Assembly (NCBI RefSeq): GCF_900460345.1
Contig: NZ_UHHW01000002.1
Span: 992,001-1,056,000, forward strand
DNA: 64,000 bases
Reading direction: 5' to 3'
From: Trueperella pyogenes
GTDB lineage: Bacteria; Actinomycetota; Actinomycetes; Actinomycetales; Actinomycetaceae
Part shown: in pieces, positions 25,555 through 36,072 of the stretch
Layout of the letters: every line of letters starts with the position of its first letter
How positions within the stretch are numbered: the first letter of the stretch is position 1
Position numbers and translations under genes: made by a program
Notes under the pieces: model-generated
Told to the model about the DNA's origin: nothing
Seen by the model: the letters and a program-made list of their open reading frames with translations, nothing else
Database searches by the model: none

Positions 25555-26512
25555 TGACATGAAGATCAATCGCGACGACGTCAACGACACCGGTAAGATC
25601 CCGCGGCTTGTGCCTAAGCTCGATCGTGAGGCGGAGCTGCCAGTTACCGAGATCCCCGAGATCCTTATCATTACGGGCATGTCTGGCGCCGGACGCTCCC
25701 GCGCGGCGGCTACGCTCGAGGATATCGGGTGGTACGTCGTCGACAACCTGCCTCCGCGTTTGCTGAGCGCGCTCGCTGGCCTCATGTCGCCCGTTGACGG
25801 CAAGTCGGTGCGGCGGCTGGCCGCGGTTGTCGATGTGCGTTCGCGGGAGTACTTCCAGGAGCTCGTTCACGTGCTCGATCAGTTGCAGGAACGCAAGCAG
25901 GATTACCGGATTATGTTCCTCGATGCGTCGGATGAGGTGCTTGTGCGGCGTTACGAGTCGGTGCGCAGACCGCATCCTCTGCAGGGGGATGGTCGACTTC
26001 TTGACGGTATTCAACTTGAGCGCGAGGTGCTCGCGCAGCTGCGCAACCGTGCGGATGTCTACATTGATACATCCGCGCTTTCTGTCCATGATTTGTCGCG
26101 TAAGATTCGCCAGAATCTGCAGGAGGTGGGCGAAGATGACCCGCACCTGACCGTCATGTCCTTTGGTTTCAAGTATGGCCTTCCGATGGATGCCGATCAT
26201 GTGGCGGATGTGCGCTTCCTGCCCAATCCATACTGGGTGACCGAGCTTCGCCATCTCACGGGCAAGGACCAGCCGGTGTCGGAGTTTGTACTGAACATTG
26301 CTGGTGCCGAGGAGTTCATTGCGGGCTATGCGGATCTGATCGACCCAATTCTTGAGGGCTATCGCCATGAGCTTAAACCGTATGTGACCATCGCGATCGG
26401 ATGCACGGGAGGTAAACATCGCTCGGTTGCGATGACGGAGAAGATGGCCGAACTGATGCGCGAGCGGGGTCATTCTGTGCGGGTTTATCACCGAGACCTG
26501 GGGCGCGAATAA
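25535..26512 (+). CDS. rapZ: RNase adapter protein RapZ (YvcJ family)
   Basis: RapZ/YvcJ is a P-loop ATP/GTP-binding protein. In enterobacteria it guides RNase E to a small RNA; in Gram-positives it has a less defined link to cell-wall metabolism. The Walker A region is GMSGAGRSRA, with Arg replacing the usual Lys, as is common in actinobacterial members. The C-terminal domain has MSFGFKYGLP, RFLPNPY and IGCTGGKHRSV. ATG 25535 is chosen for AGGAAA seven bases upstream; ATG 25559 is the alternative. It overlaps uvrC and shares TAATG with yvcK. The rapZ-yvcK-whiA cluster is widely conserved in Gram-positives. Confidence 0.93.
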   Translation: MKNWHDSDMKINRDDVNDTGKIPRLVPKLDREAELPVTEIPEILIITGMSGAGRSRAAATLEDIGWYVVDNLPPRLLSALAGLMSPVDGKSVRRLAAVVDVRSREYFQELVHVLDQLQERKQDYRIMFLDASDEVLVRRYESVRRPHPLQGDGRLLDGIQLEREVLAQLRNRADVYIDTSALSVHDLSRKIRQNLQEVGEDDPHLTVMSFGFKYGLPMDADHVADVRFLPNPYWVTELRHLTGKDQPVSEFVLNIAGAEEFIAGYADLIDPILEGYRHELKPYVTIAIGCTGGKHRSVAMTEKMAELMRERGHSVRVYHRDLGRE

Positions 26513-27453
26513 TGAGCGACGGCGGTGCACGCGGCTGCAAGGTAGTAGCCCTGGGCGGGGGACACGGCCTGTTCGCTACGCTCAGTGCCCTGCGGCTGCT
26601 GACGCGCAATATAACGGCGATCGTCACGGTAGCAGACGACGGCGGCAGCTCGGGTCGCCTGCGCGAGGAGTTTAATATCTTGCCGCCGGGCGATTTGCGC
26701 ATGGCGCTTTCGGCTCTGTGCGACGACGGCGAATGGGGCCTGACGTGGCGCGACGTGTTGCAATACCGTTTCACTTCTGACGGCCCGCTCAATGGCCACT
26801 CGTTGGGAAATTTGCTTATTACGGGCGTGTGGGATTTGCTCGGCGATCAGGTAGAAGGCCTGGACCTCGTTGGGCGGCTCCTGGATACCAAGGGCCGGGT
26901 GCTTCCCATGGCCGCGACTCCGCTACGTATCGAAGCCGACGTCGTGGACGATCAGGGCGAACATACGATTTCGGGTCAGGTCGGCGTTGCGACCTGCCAC
27001 GCGCACATCAAGCAGGTGCGAATCTTTCCTACCAGCCCTCCGGCCGTCCCGGAGGCGATTGAGGCTATTTACGACGCCGACTGGGTGATTTTCGGACCAG
27101 GATCTTGGTTCACCTCGGTCATCCCGCATTTGCTTGTTCCCGAGCTGTATGAAGCGTTGATTGCTACGCAAGCACAGCGCGCTTTGCTCCTCAATCTCGT
27201 CACCGATGCGGAGACGCACACGCTCTCGCCTTCCGATCACGTGCGTTCGTTCCATGAGCACGCGCCGAACCTGACGTTAGACAGGATTCTTATCGACGAA
27301 CACGCCTCAGCCGATTGGAATGATCTTAGGCGTGCAGCTTGTGAATGTGGGGCGGAGGTTTTGGCGCGGCCTCTGGCAGACAGGAACGATTCCGCTCGTC
27401 ACGATGCACTTTTCCTGGCTTCCGCTCTTCGGGAGATTCTCAATCCGCGGTGA
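26512..27453 (+). CDS. yvcK: YvcK/CofD-like gluconeogenesis factor
   Basis: This 313-residue Rossmann-type protein begins with VVALGGGHGLFATLSALR and TVADDGGSSGRLREEF, the signature of YvcK (CuvA in mycobacteria). YvcK binds UDP-sugars and is needed for growth on gluconeogenic carbon and for cell shape. LPPGDLRMALSAL and GHSLGNLLITG are further family motifs. It starts one base inside the rapZ stop (TAATG), indicating translational coupling, and is followed 53 bases later by whiA. Confidence 0.95.
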   Translation: MSDGGARGCKVVALGGGHGLFATLSALRLLTRNITAIVTVADDGGSSGRLREEFNILPPGDLRMALSALCDDGEWGLTWRDVLQYRFTSDGPLNGHSLGNLLITGVWDLLGDQVEGLDLVGRLLDTKGRVLPMAATPLRIEADVVDDQGEHTISGQVGVATCHAHIKQVRIFPTSPPAVPEAIEAIYDADWVIFGPGSWFTSVIPHLLVPELYEALIATQAQRALLLNLVTDAETHTLSPSDHVRSFHEHAPNLTLDRILIDEHASADWNDLRRAACECGAEVLARPLADRNDSARHDALFLASALREILNPR

Positions 27454-27506
27454 GCTTCCTTGCGAGAGCGCGTATAATGATATTTTCGTAGATTTTTGGA
27501 GGACCT

Positions 27507-28487
27507 ATGCCGGCCTTGACCGTCACCGTTAAAGACGAACTGTCAGCGGTTTATCCGCGCGTTGCTTCGTCAATGACTGCTGAAGTCTCGGTGATGTTTA
27601 GATTTGCGGGTGGCCTGCAGATCAACGGAGGAGTGGTCACGCTCCAGGCGGAGCTCGATCATCCGGGTGCCGCTCGCCATTTGTGTGAGCTCATTAAGGC
27701 TGTTTTTTCCATCGATGCGGATCTCGTCGTCGTGAAGAATTCTAGCCGTGCCGGTAACACGTATGTCGTGCGCATTACGCAAAATGGTGAGCGGGTGGCG
27801 CGTCGCTTGGGTCTGCTGGATACGCACGGTCGACCTGTGCGTGGCTTGCCGCCGCAGATCGTCGGTGGCACGAAGGCCGATGCCGCGTCGGCTTGGCGGG
27901 GGGCTTTCCTTGCACGCGGTTCGCTGATGGAGCCGGGGCGCAACGCGGCACTGGAAGTGACCTGCCCATCGCTTGAGGCGGCTTACGGCATTGGAGGGCT
28001 CGCTCGGCGGCTCGATAGTCCTTACCGGGCTCGTGAGGCGCGTGGAGCCTTTCGAGTCGATATCCGTGAAGGTGATGCCATCTCGGATATGCTCACCCGG
28101 ATGGGCTGCCACGACGCCGTGCTGTTGTGGGAGGAACTGCGCACTGAACGAGAGGTTCACGGCCAGGCGAACCGTCTCGCTAATTTCGATGATGCCAATA
28201 TGCGTCGTTCTGCCGATGCCGCTGTCGTTGCGGTCATTAGGGTAAAACGCGCTTTCGAGATTCTCGGTGAGGATGTGCCGGATAACCTGCGTGAAGTAGG
28301 GCAGTTCCGGATGGAGTTCCCTGAGGATTCACTCAACATGTTGGGAGATCGGTTAAACCCGCCAGCAACCAAGGATGCGGTGGCTGGGCGCCTACGTCGT
28401 CTTAACACGATGGCCGACAAGCGTGCGGCAGAACTGCATATTCCCGACACAATGGACGCAGTTGCCGAGGCTCAGCGCAGGGGATAA
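27507..28487 (+). CDS. whiA: DNA-binding protein WhiA
   Basis: WhiA couples a degenerate LAGLIDADG homing-endonuclease-like domain to a C-terminal helix-turn-helix. In Streptomyces it works with WhiB to switch on division genes; non-sporulating actinobacteria keep it as a division regulator. The 326-residue protein shows the N-terminal VKDELSAV and AEVSVMFRFAGGL segments, AWRGAFLARGSLMEPGRNAALEV (LAGLIDADG region) and the C-terminal HTH around LNMLGDRLNPPATKDAVAGRLRRL. GGAGG precedes the ATG. The final gene of the conserved rapZ-yvcK-whiA set. Confidence 0.96.
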   Translation: MPALTVTVKDELSAVYPRVASSMTAEVSVMFRFAGGLQINGGVVTLQAELDHPGAARHLCELIKAVFSIDADLVVVKNSSRAGNTYVVRITQNGERVARRLGLLDTHGRPVRGLPPQIVGGTKADAASAWRGAFLARGSLMEPGRNAALEVTCPSLEAAYGIGGLARRLDSPYRAREARGAFRVDIREGDAISDMLTRMGCHDAVLLWEELRTEREVHGQANRLANFDDANMRRSADAAVVAVIRVKRAFEILGEDVPDNLREVGQFRMEFPEDSLNMLGDRLNPPATKDAVAGRLRRLNTMADKRAAELHIPDTMDAVAEAQRRG

Positions 28488-28579
28488 AGCGAGCTAGACC
28501 CGCCCGCTCGGATAGATTTAGCGGCAGGTTGATAGCGTGCCGAGCTTGTCAGCTATGTGTGAATAAACGCCTTTGGTCC

Positions 28580-28609
28580 CTGCCAACTGGGTGCATTTCG
28601 TTGTAGAAT
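28580..28609 (+). promoter_or_regulatory. Candidate promoter of gap
   Basis: CTGCCA (28580-28585) and TAGAAT (28604-28609) are 18 bases apart. Transcription start would fall near 28616, leaving a leader of about 100 bases. Confidence 0.5.
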
Positions 28610-28624
28610 TTTCGGGAAACGTGA

Positions 28625-29722
<1,098 letters not shown>

Positions 29723-29751
29723 GCGCTAGTCATCAAGTACCAGTGAATTGA

Positions 29752-29785
29752 GTGCCCGCACATGAGTGACATGTGCGGGCACTTT
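29752..29785 (+). terminator. gap terminator
   Basis: A perfect 13-bp stem: GTGCCCGCACATG (29752-29764) with CATGTGCGGGCAC (29770-29782), loop AGTGA, then TTT. Confidence 0.88.
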
Positions 29786-29872
29786 CACCGGTAACACAAA
29801 TACGTCGGCAGTGGCAGACACCGTGGTCTCTGACCGACTCGGGCATGAGGCTCGGAAACTTTAGGAGAATTT

Positions 29873-31066
29873 ATGAGGACCATTGATTCGCTCGGCGATC
29901 TCGCCGGCAAGAAGGTTTTTGTGCGTTCGGATTTTAACGTTCCGCTCGACAAAGACAAGAACATTACCGATGACGGCCGCATCCGCGCTGCGCTGCCGAC
30001 TCTGACCTGCCTGATTGACGCGGGCGCGAAGGTTATCGTCTCCGCTCATCTCGGTCGCCCGAAGGGTGAGGTTAATCCGGAGTACTCGCTTGCTCCGGTC
30101 GCGGCTCGTCTCAGCGAGCTTCTGGGCAAGGATGTCAAGCTTGCTGAAGACACGGTCGGCGAGTCAGCTAAGCAGCTGACTGCTGAGATGGCTGACGGCG
30201 ACGTCGTCCTGCTCGAGAACGTCCGCTTTGATCCGCGTGAGTCGTCCAAGGTGGACGCGGAGCGTGAGGAACTGGCTGGCGAGTACGCAGCTCTCGCGGA
30301 TGCTTTCGTTTCGGATGGCTTCGGCGTCGTTCATCGCAAGCAGGCTTCCGTTTACGACATCGCCAAGGTGCTTCCGAGCGCTGCAGGCGAGCTTGTCTTC
30401 AAGGAGATCGACTCCCTGTCCAAGGCAACGAAGGATCCTGCTCGTCCGTACACCGTAATCCTCGGCGGTTCTAAAGTTTCTGACAAGCTAGGCGTCATTG
30501 ACAACCTACTCGACAAGGCCGATCGTCTCCTGATCGGTGGCGGCATGGCCTACACCTTCCTCAAGGCAATGGGCAACGAGGTAGGCACCTCGCTGCTTGA
30601 GGAGGACTTCGTGGAAAAGGCTGGCGAGTACCTGAAGAAGGCCAAGGACGCCGGCGTCGAGATGCTTGTTCCGGTCGACAACGTGACTGCCCCCGAGTTC
30701 AACGCCGACGCACCGGCTTCCATCTACGACACGGGCGAGATGCCTGCAGAGGAGATGGGCCTCGACATCGGTCCGAAGACTCGCGAAGGCTACGCCGCCG
30801 CGATTGCTGACTCCAAGACCGTAGTCTGGAATGGCCCGATGGGCGTCTTTGAGTTCCCGGCTTTCGCCAACGGCACCAAGGCGATCGCCGAGGCCATGGA
30901 GAAGGCTGAAGGCTTCACGATTGTCGGCGGTGGTGACTCCGCCGCAGCAGTTCGCAACCTCGGCTTTGACGAGGCGAAGTTTGACCACATTTCCACTGGT
31001 GGTGGCGCCTCCCTCGAGTACCTCGAGGGCAAGGAGCTGCCCGGCATCGCAGTTTTGGAGGACTAA
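29873..31066 (+). CDS. pgk: Phosphoglycerate kinase
   Basis: Pgk makes ATP and 3-phosphoglycerate from 1,3-bisphosphoglycerate. It has [14 protein letters not shown] near the N-terminus, [29 protein letters not shown] and the C-terminal nucleotide-binding [12 protein letters not shown] and [25 protein letters not shown] precedes the ATG. Length (397 aa) is typical. The tpiA ATG follows directly after the pgk stop, so the two are co-translated; a terminator separates both from gap. Confidence 0.98.
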   Translation: MRTIDSLGDLAGKKVFVRSDFNVPLDKDKNITDDGRIRAALPTLTCLIDAGAKVIVSAHLGRPKGEVNPEYSLAPVAARLSELLGKDVKLAEDTVGESAKQLTAEMADGDVVLLENVRFDPRESSKVDAEREELAGEYAALADAFVSDGFGVVHRKQASVYDIAKVLPSAAGELVFKEIDSLSKATKDPARPYTVILGGSKVSDKLGVIDNLLDKADRLLIGGGMAYTFLKAMGNEVGTSLLEEDFVEKAGEYLKKAKDAGVEMLVPVDNVTAPEFNADAPASIYDTGEMPAEEMGLDIGPKTREGYAAAIADSKTVVWNGPMGVFEFPAFANGTKAIAEAMEKAEGFTIVGGGDSAAAVRNLGFDEAKFDHISTGGGASLEYLEGKELPGIAVLED

Positions 31067-31843
31067 ATGACTCGCACCCCATTGATGGCAGGCAACTGGA
31101 AGATGAACCTCGATCACCTCGAGGCCATCTCTCTGGTTCAAAAGCTTGCTTTGACACTGAAGGATCTCAAACACGACTACTCGACCACCGAGGCGGCAGT
31201 TATCGTGCCGTTTACCGATATCCGTTCGGTTCAGACCCTCGTTGACGGCGAAGAGTTCGAGATCGGCTATGGCGCACAGGATGTCTCAATCCACGACAAG
31301 GGTGCCTACACCGGCGAGATCTCGACCGGCATGCTCACTAAGCTCGGCTGCACCTACGTCGTCGTGGGCCATTCGGAGCGCCGCGAGTACCACGGTGAGA
31401 CCTCGAAGCTTGTTGGCCAGAAGGCAAAGAAGGTTCTCGACGCCGGCATGACCCCGATCATGTGCTGTGGCGAAGCGCTCGAAGTACGCAAGGCCGGAGA
31501 ACAGGTCGACTACGTGCTCGGCCAGATCACCGAGATGCTTGAAGGCCTATCGGCTGAAGAGGTAGCTAAGTCGGTTATCGCCTACGAGCCCATCTGGGCG
31601 ATCGGCACCGGAGAGGTTGCTACTCCCGAGGACGCGCAGGAAGTCTGCGGCGCTATCCGCGTCAAGGTTGGCGAGCTTTATGACGAGGCAACTGCTGAGG
31701 CCGTACGTATTCAGTACGGTGGTTCGGTCAAATCGTCAAACGTTAAAGACATCATGGCTCAGCCTGATGTCGATGGCGCTCTCGTCGGCGGTGCCTCGCT
31801 TGATGCCGAAGAGTTCGCGAAGATCGTGACCTTCCTCGCTTAA
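31067..31843 (+). CDS. tpiA: Triosephosphate isomerase
   Basis: TpiA interconverts dihydroxyacetone phosphate and glyceraldehyde-3-phosphate. The N-terminal MAGNWKMN holds the catalytic Asn and Lys, [13 protein letters not shown] the catalytic His, and [13 protein letters not shown] the catalytic Glu followed by the mobile loop. [11 protein letters not shown] and [14 protein letters not shown] form the phosphate site. The ATG abuts the pgk stop codon. It is followed by a strong hairpin terminator and then secG. Confidence 0.98.
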   Translation: MTRTPLMAGNWKMNLDHLEAISLVQKLALTLKDLKHDYSTTEAAVIVPFTDIRSVQTLVDGEEFEIGYGAQDVSIHDKGAYTGEISTGMLTKLGCTYVVVGHSERREYHGETSKLVGQKAKKVLDAGMTPIMCCGEALEVRKAGEQVDYVLGQITEMLEGLSAEEVAKSVIAYEPIWAIGTGEVATPEDAQEVCGAIRVKVGELYDEATAEAVRIQYGGSVKSSNVKDIMAQPDVDGALVGGASLDAEEFAKIVTFLA

Positions 31844-31856
31844 GCGATATCACATC

Positions 31857-31892
31857 CGGGAGGGGAAGCGCGTTTATGCCCTTCCCCTCCCG
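31857..31892 (+). terminator. tpiA terminator
   Basis: CGGGAGGGGAAG (31857-31868) pairs perfectly with CTTCCCCTCCCG (31881-31892) over a 12-base loop. The short tail TGTTAT follows. Confidence 0.8.
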
Positions 31893-31950
31893 TGTTATAG
31901 ACTGATACGGTACTTTAGTTTGACGCTGTTTCCGATTGAAAGAGTCTATC

Positions 31951-32196
31951 GTGCAGGTTTTCCTCATCATCAGCATCGTTCTGCTCGTCTTGTCGAGTCT
32001 GTTGCTTATCGGTTCGATCCTTCTACACAAGGGTCGCGGGGGCGGCATCTCTGACGTGTTCGGTGGTGGAATCTCTACATCTATGCGCTCGTCGGGTGTG
32101 GCGGAACGCAATCTCAATCGCATCACGGTCGGTGTGGCACTGGTGTGGACCTTGTCGGTCGTCTTTATCGGGCTGATCACGAAGTTCCAGGGCTAG
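31951..32196 (+). CDS. secG: Protein translocase subunit SecG
   Basis: SecG is the small auxiliary subunit of the SecYEG channel. Two membrane helices (VFLIISIVLLVLSSLLLIGSILL and VGVALVWTLSVVFIGLI) flank the family signature HKGRGGGISDVFGGG and VAERNLNRIT. GTG 31951 is preferred because GAAAGAG precedes it by several bases; the in-frame TTG at 31936 has no ribosome site. The resulting 81 residues are normal. Position after tpiA is the standard gap-pgk-tpiA-secG order. A strong terminator follows. Confidence 0.93.
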   Translation: MQVFLIISIVLLVLSSLLLIGSILLHKGRGGGISDVFGGGISTSMRSSGVAERNLNRITVGVALVWTLSVVFIGLITKFQG

Positions 32197-32220
32197 CCTT
32201 TATTACATCAGCAAAGTGTG

Positions 32221-32253
32221 ACGACGCGTCCGAAAAAGGACGCGTCGTTTTTG
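32221..32253 (+). terminator. secG intrinsic terminator
   Basis: ACGACGCGTCC (32221-32231) pairs with GGACGCGTCGT (32238-32248) around loop GAAAAA, followed by a T-run. This is the cleanest rho-independent terminator in the window. Confidence 0.93.
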
Positions 32254-32326
32254 CTCTAACACCTTTGGATGTTTAGTCCGCCTTCCTACGGGGCTGAGCG
32301 TCATTGAGTTCGACTGGGCCATTCCA

Positions 32327-32387
32327 CCGGCGCTTTATTACAGTGCTTGCCGCTGTAGCAATTTGCTGCAGAATACTACAGCGCCGG
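32327..32387. repeat. Nested inverted repeats between secG and opcA
   Basis: CCGGCGCT (32327-32334) pairs with AGCGCCGG (32380-32387). Inside, CGCTGTAG (32351-32358) pairs with CTACAGCG (32376-32383). The two stems share bases and exclude each other. It lies between convergent secG and opcA and most likely serves as the opcA-side 3' structure. Confidence 0.45.
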
Positions 32388-32437
32388 GCAGCTTAACGCG
32401 GTTTCAGCAGGCCGGGGATGGTGTTGAGGTACCCCAA

Positions 32438-33340
32438 TCAGCCGATGGCTGCGAGCACGGCTGCGAACTCGCTATCATCGCCGACAGTACGCAGTTCTTC
32501 GATAAGCTGAGCCTGCAGCGTGCGCATCGGCATAGATATCTGCAGATCAGCCCGGCCAGGCCGCGACAGAATAGCAATATCTGCGTTGCTCGGACGTTTG
32601 ATCGACAGCGCACCGGAGGCCCGCTCAAGAATCACGTATTCGATGCCTCGCGCTTCGGTGTGAACGAGATCTACCTCGACACCGAGCCGCAATCTTAGCC
32701 AGGCCGCCAGCATGTTCGCACCCACCCGATGGAGATTGCCGCCGACGGTAGCAGACAGGACCTCTTCATGTGGCGCCTCATTGAGGAGGGCTGCAAGCTG
32801 TGACCTCCAGATCGTGATGCCGGCCCAGCTGATGTCCGTATCGCCAGGTTCGCGCTTCTGAGCGAGCTCTCTCAAAGTTCGCAGCGGATTATCGCTGGCA
32901 TTGGCATTGGTTATCCTGCGGGATGCGATCTGACCGAGACTCTTGTCGGTCGGACACTGCGGAGCCTCTTGAACCCACCACGTGAATACGGGGGCGTCGG
33001 GGAGCAACAGCGGAGTGACGAGCGAGACCCTGTTTGTTCCGGCACCGTTGTACGGGCGCAGAATGACCACTTCGGCTAGTCCGACGTCGTCAGGGTTCAT
33101 GATATCGGCGTCCAGGCGCGCCGCACCGTCGTCGCTGGCGTCTGGCAAGACGACGATAACGCGCAGCGGATGTGCCTCGGCGACGCCGATCGCTGACTCG
33201 CTGACGGCGCGCACGCCGTCGTCGTCGCGCACAACGGCGACCAGGTTAAGGACCTTGCCGAGCGCGTACGTGCCCTTGCCATGCATGTCATTCAGGCGAC
33301 GGGCGAGCTTTGCCGATGTGGTGTGCGAAATTTTTTCCAT
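32438..33340 (-). CDS. opcA: Glucose-6-phosphate dehydrogenase assembly protein OpcA
   Basis: OpcA is an actinobacterial and cyanobacterial protein needed for assembly or redox control of glucose-6-phosphate dehydrogenase. The ~300-residue product shows NLVAVVRDDDGVRAV, RVIVVLPDASDDGAARLDADI and NRVSLVTPLLLPDAPVFTWWVQEAP typical of the family. ATG 33340 has AGGAGA just upstream and gives the normal N-terminus. It lies eight bases after zwf in the same direction, the usual arrangement. The pgl gene (6-phosphogluconolactonase) that commonly follows opcA is missing here; secG lies beyond in the opposite direction. Confidence 0.93.
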   Translation of the reverse strand: MEKISHTTSAKLARRLNDMHGKGTYALGKVLNLVAVVRDDDGVRAVSESAIGVAEAHPLRVIVVLPDASDDGAARLDADIMNPDDVGLAEVVILRPYNGAGTNRVSLVTPLLLPDAPVFTWWVQEAPQCPTDKSLGQIASRRITNANASDNPLRTLRELAQKREPGDTDISWAGITIWRSQLAALLNEAPHEEVLSATVGGNLHRVGANMLAAWLRLRLGVEVDLVHTEARGIEYVILERASGALSIKRPSNADIAILSRPGRADLQISMPMRTLQAQLIEELRTVGDDSEFAAVLAAIG

Positions 33341-33348
33341 CGATTCTC

Positions 33349-34878
33349 CTAAGGTCGGCGCCACGCGTTGCCATCCTGGCCGAGCATGGCATCCGATGCA
33401 ACCGGCCCCCACGACCCTGGCTCATAGGTCTCCATGGGTCTGTCGCTATTTGCCCAGTAGGCCGTCACCTCATCGACGAGTTTCCAGCCGAGTTCAACTT
33501 CGTTTTGACGCGGGAAGAGTGGTGGGTCGCCGAGTAAGACATCGAGGATGAGCCGCTCATAGGCCTCGGGTGCGTATTCAGTGAAGGCGTGGCCGTAGCC
33601 GAAATCCATCGTCACGTCTCGCAACAGCATCTGGGCACCGGGGACTTTCGATGCAAATCGAAAAGTCACGCCTTCGTCGGGTTGAATTCGCAGAACGAGG
33701 GTGTTCGGCCCCATACCCGCAGCCTGTTCACGGGAGAAGGGCAAGAATGGCGGTCGGCGAAATTCGAGGGCCACCTCCGTCACACGTCGGCCTAGGCGCT
33801 TGCCAGCTCGCAGGTAGAACGGGACGCCCGCCCAGCGGCGAGTATCAATTCCGAGACGAATCGCCGCATAGGTATCCGTACGAGAACCTGCGCGGACGCC
33901 GTCCTCATCACGGTAAGCGCGCACTTTTTCGCCGCCTTGCCAGCCAGCGGAGTATTGGGCGAGGACTGAGGAGCGCTCAGGCCCGTCGATCACGTGAGTG
34001 GCTTGCAGAACTTTCTCTTTTTCACGGCGCAGGGCATCGGCTTCAAAGGAAGTAGGTTCTTCCATAGCCACGAGCGCAAGCAGCTGCAGGAGGTGGTTTT
34101 GTATGACGTCGCGAGCCGCGCCGACGCCGTCGTAATACCCCGCACGCGATCCGATACCGATATCCTCTGCCATCGTGATCTGCACGTGGTCGACATGGGC
34201 GTTGTTCCAGATCGGCTCGAAAAGCGAATTAGCAAAGCGCACGGCGAGAATGTTCTGCACGGTCTCTTTGCCTAAGTAGTGATCGATACGGAAGATGGAG
34301 GACTCGGAAAAGACGCTGGTGACAATCTGGTCGAGTTCCTGGGCGGAGGCGAGGTCGTGCCCGAAAGGTTTTTCAATGACGACGCGGCGCCAGGCCGAGT
34401 CCTGGTGATCGAGTCCGGCGTTCTTGATCTCCGTCAAGACCTTGGGAAATAGCGTAGGCGGGATAGCCAGGTAGAATGCGTAGTTACCGCCCGTGCCGCG
34501 CTCAGTCTTGGCGGTGTCGAGCTCCTTGCGGAGTTTGGCGAAGGTCTCAGGCGAATCATAATCGCCTTCTACCACCCGAAAACCGGCCATGAGCTGCTTG
34601 AGAGCCGTTTCGTCGATGCCTGTCTTGGCCCCGGCACGGATGGCGTCTTCAACCCACGCGGCCAGATCTGGAATAGAGGCCTTTGGCCGAGCCACCCCTA
34701 CGAGAGTGAACGACGCCGGAAGCAGATCTCGGTGCGAAAGATCGTAGATTGCGGGGAGAATCTTGTTCTTGGACAGATCGCCTGTGATGCCAAAGAGCAC
34801 CAAGCCGCAAGGCCCGGCCACGCGCAGTAAACGAGTATCGCCGTCTGACAGGAGGGGGTTGATCCAGCCGTTTCCCAT
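33349..34878 (-). CDS. zwf: Glucose-6-phosphate 1-dehydrogenase
   Basis: Zwf starts the oxidative pentose phosphate pathway, yielding NADPH. It has the Rossmann motif LVLFGITGDLSKNKILPAIYDL, the active-site RIDHYLGKETVQNILAVRFAN, and EKPFGHDL. The C-terminal substrate-binding half has RAGKRLGRRVTEVALEFR. ATG 34878 is preceded by GGAAGGTGG; upstream in-frame codons lack a ribosome site and fall in an intergenic hairpin. At about 509 residues the length is normal. It belongs to the tkt-tal-zwf-opcA operon. Confidence 0.97.
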   Translation of the reverse strand: MGNGWINPLLSDGDTRLLRVAGPCGLVLFGITGDLSKNKILPAIYDLSHRDLLPASFTLVGVARPKASIPDLAAWVEDAIRAGAKTGIDETALKQLMAGFRVVEGDYDSPETFAKLRKELDTAKTERGTGGNYAFYLAIPPTLFPKVLTEIKNAGLDHQDSAWRRVVIEKPFGHDLASAQELDQIVTSVFSESSIFRIDHYLGKETVQNILAVRFANSLFEPIWNNAHVDHVQITMAEDIGIGSRAGYYDGVGAARDVIQNHLLQLLALVAMEEPTSFEADALRREKEKVLQATHVIDGPERSSVLAQYSAGWQGGEKVRAYRDEDGVRAGSRTDTYAAIRLGIDTRRWAGVPFYLRAGKRLGRRVTEVALEFRRPPFLPFSREQAAGMGPNTLVLRIQPDEGVTFRFASKVPGAQMLLRDVTMDFGYGHAFTEYAPEAYERLILDVLLGDPPLFPRQNEVELGWKLVDEVTAYWANSDRPMETYEPGSWGPVASDAMLGQDGNAWRRP

Positions 34879-34894
34879 ATTCCACCTTCCAATA

Positions 34895-34926
34895 AGGCAG
34901 GGCAACTCGTATGAGCTACCCTGCCT
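34895..34926 (-). terminator. Hairpin between tal and zwf
   Basis: On the minus strand AGGCAGGG pairs with CCCTGCCT around an inner CTC/GAG step; the tail is TATT. It sits just ahead of the zwf ribosome site and may partly terminate or process the operon mRNA. Confidence 0.5.
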
Positions 34927-34963
34927 CATTCACTGTACTACTAATTGCGTATCGCTCGTGGGG

Positions 34964-36070
34964 CTAACTGACGTTCATCGCATCGCTGACGGCGTCAATG
35001 AGCTCTTCCCACGCAACTTCGAACTTTTCTACGCCTTCTTCTTCCAGCATGGCGGACACGCCCGGCAGGTCGATTCCCAGGAGGGTCAGGTGCTTCATGG
35101 TGTTCGCGGCGGCGTCAAGATTATTCCGCACGGTGTCCCCGTCGACGTTTGCCGCTTCTTTAGTAGCCCACAGGGTTGCCTCCGGCATCGTATTGACTAC
35201 GTATTTAGTGGCTAGTTGGTCGACGTACATCGTGGGGGAGTAGGTGGGATTCTTCACGCCAGTCGATGCCCACAGCGGACGCTGGAAGTTAGCGCCCTCC
35301 TCCTCGAGATCGCGGAAGCGCTCGGAGTCGAAGTGCTTGAGGAACACGGCATAGGCATTTCGCGCGTTTGCGACGCCCGCCTTACCGCGCATGTCGAGTG
35401 CAGACTGACCGCCAATCTTTTCCAGCCGCTTGTCAATCTCTGTATCCACTCTGGAGACGAAGAAAGAGGCTACTGAGTGAATCTGGGACAGATCTCTTCC
35501 TGCTTTGAGAGCCATCTCGAGGCCCGTCAGATAGGCATTGACGACCTCCTCGTAGCGCTCCACCGAGAAAATCAGCGTGACGTTAACGGAGATGCCCGCT
35601 GCGATTGCATCGCGGATAGCCGGCAAGCCTGCCTTCGTAGCGGGGATTTTGATCATCGCATTGGGGCGGTCAACCTTAGCCCACAGCGCCTTCGCCTGGG
35701 CCAACGTGGGAGCAGGATTGTGTGCCAGCCGGGGATCGACCTCGATAGAGACGCGCCCGTCGTAACCGCGCGTATTTTCGTAGGTAGTCAAGAAGAGATC
35801 ACACGCCCGGCGCACGTCTTCTGTGGTTAGCTCAGCGATAATCTCTTCAGCAGTGAGACCTGCCGCCTCAAATCGCTTGATGTCTTCGGCGTAAGCATCC
35901 GACCCGGAGATCGCCGCCTGGAAGATCGCAGGGTTCGTCGTTACGCCCACAACTGAGTGATGATGGATGAGATCTTCAAGGTTACCGCTAGTGAGCCGGG
36001 CGCGGGAGAGATCGTCAAGCCAGATGGAGACACCCAGCTCGGACAGCTGTGCGAGGTTGTTCATGGACAC
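34964..36070 (-). CDS. tal: Transaldolase
   Basis: Transaldolase transfers a dihydroxyacetone unit between sugar phosphates in the non-oxidative pentose phosphate pathway. The 368-residue protein has the N-terminal GVTTNPAIFQ and the Schiff-base lysine in NAMIKIPATKAGLPAI. It also has GISVNVTLIFSVERY and SVASFFVSRVDTEIDKRL. This is the long actinobacterial/cyanobacterial form. The ATG is preceded by TAGGAG and lies two bases after the tkt stop, so the pair is translationally coupled. A hairpin and 85 bases separate it from zwf. Confidence 0.97.
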   Translation of the reverse strand: MSMNNLAQLSELGVSIWLDDLSRARLTSGNLEDLIHHHSVVGVTTNPAIFQAAISGSDAYAEDIKRFEAAGLTAEEIIAELTTEDVRRACDLFLTTYENTRGYDGRVSIEVDPRLAHNPAPTLAQAKALWAKVDRPNAMIKIPATKAGLPAIRDAIAAGISVNVTLIFSVERYEEVVNAYLTGLEMALKAGRDLSQIHSVASFFVSRVDTEIDKRLEKIGGQSALDMRGKAGVANARNAYAVFLKHFDSERFRDLEEEGANFQRPLWASTGVKNPTYSPTMYVDQLATKYVVNTMPEATLWATKEAANVDGDTVRNNLDAAANTMKHLTLLGIDLPGVSAMLEEEGVEKFEVAWEELIDAVSDAMNVS

Positions 36071-36072
36071 TC

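Noticed and set aside
26277..26286. TGTCGGAG occurrence inside rapZ
   Set aside because: It lies in coding sequence with no TANNNT at the eight-base spacing and no gene start downstream, so it is not counted as a PafBC-type promoter.
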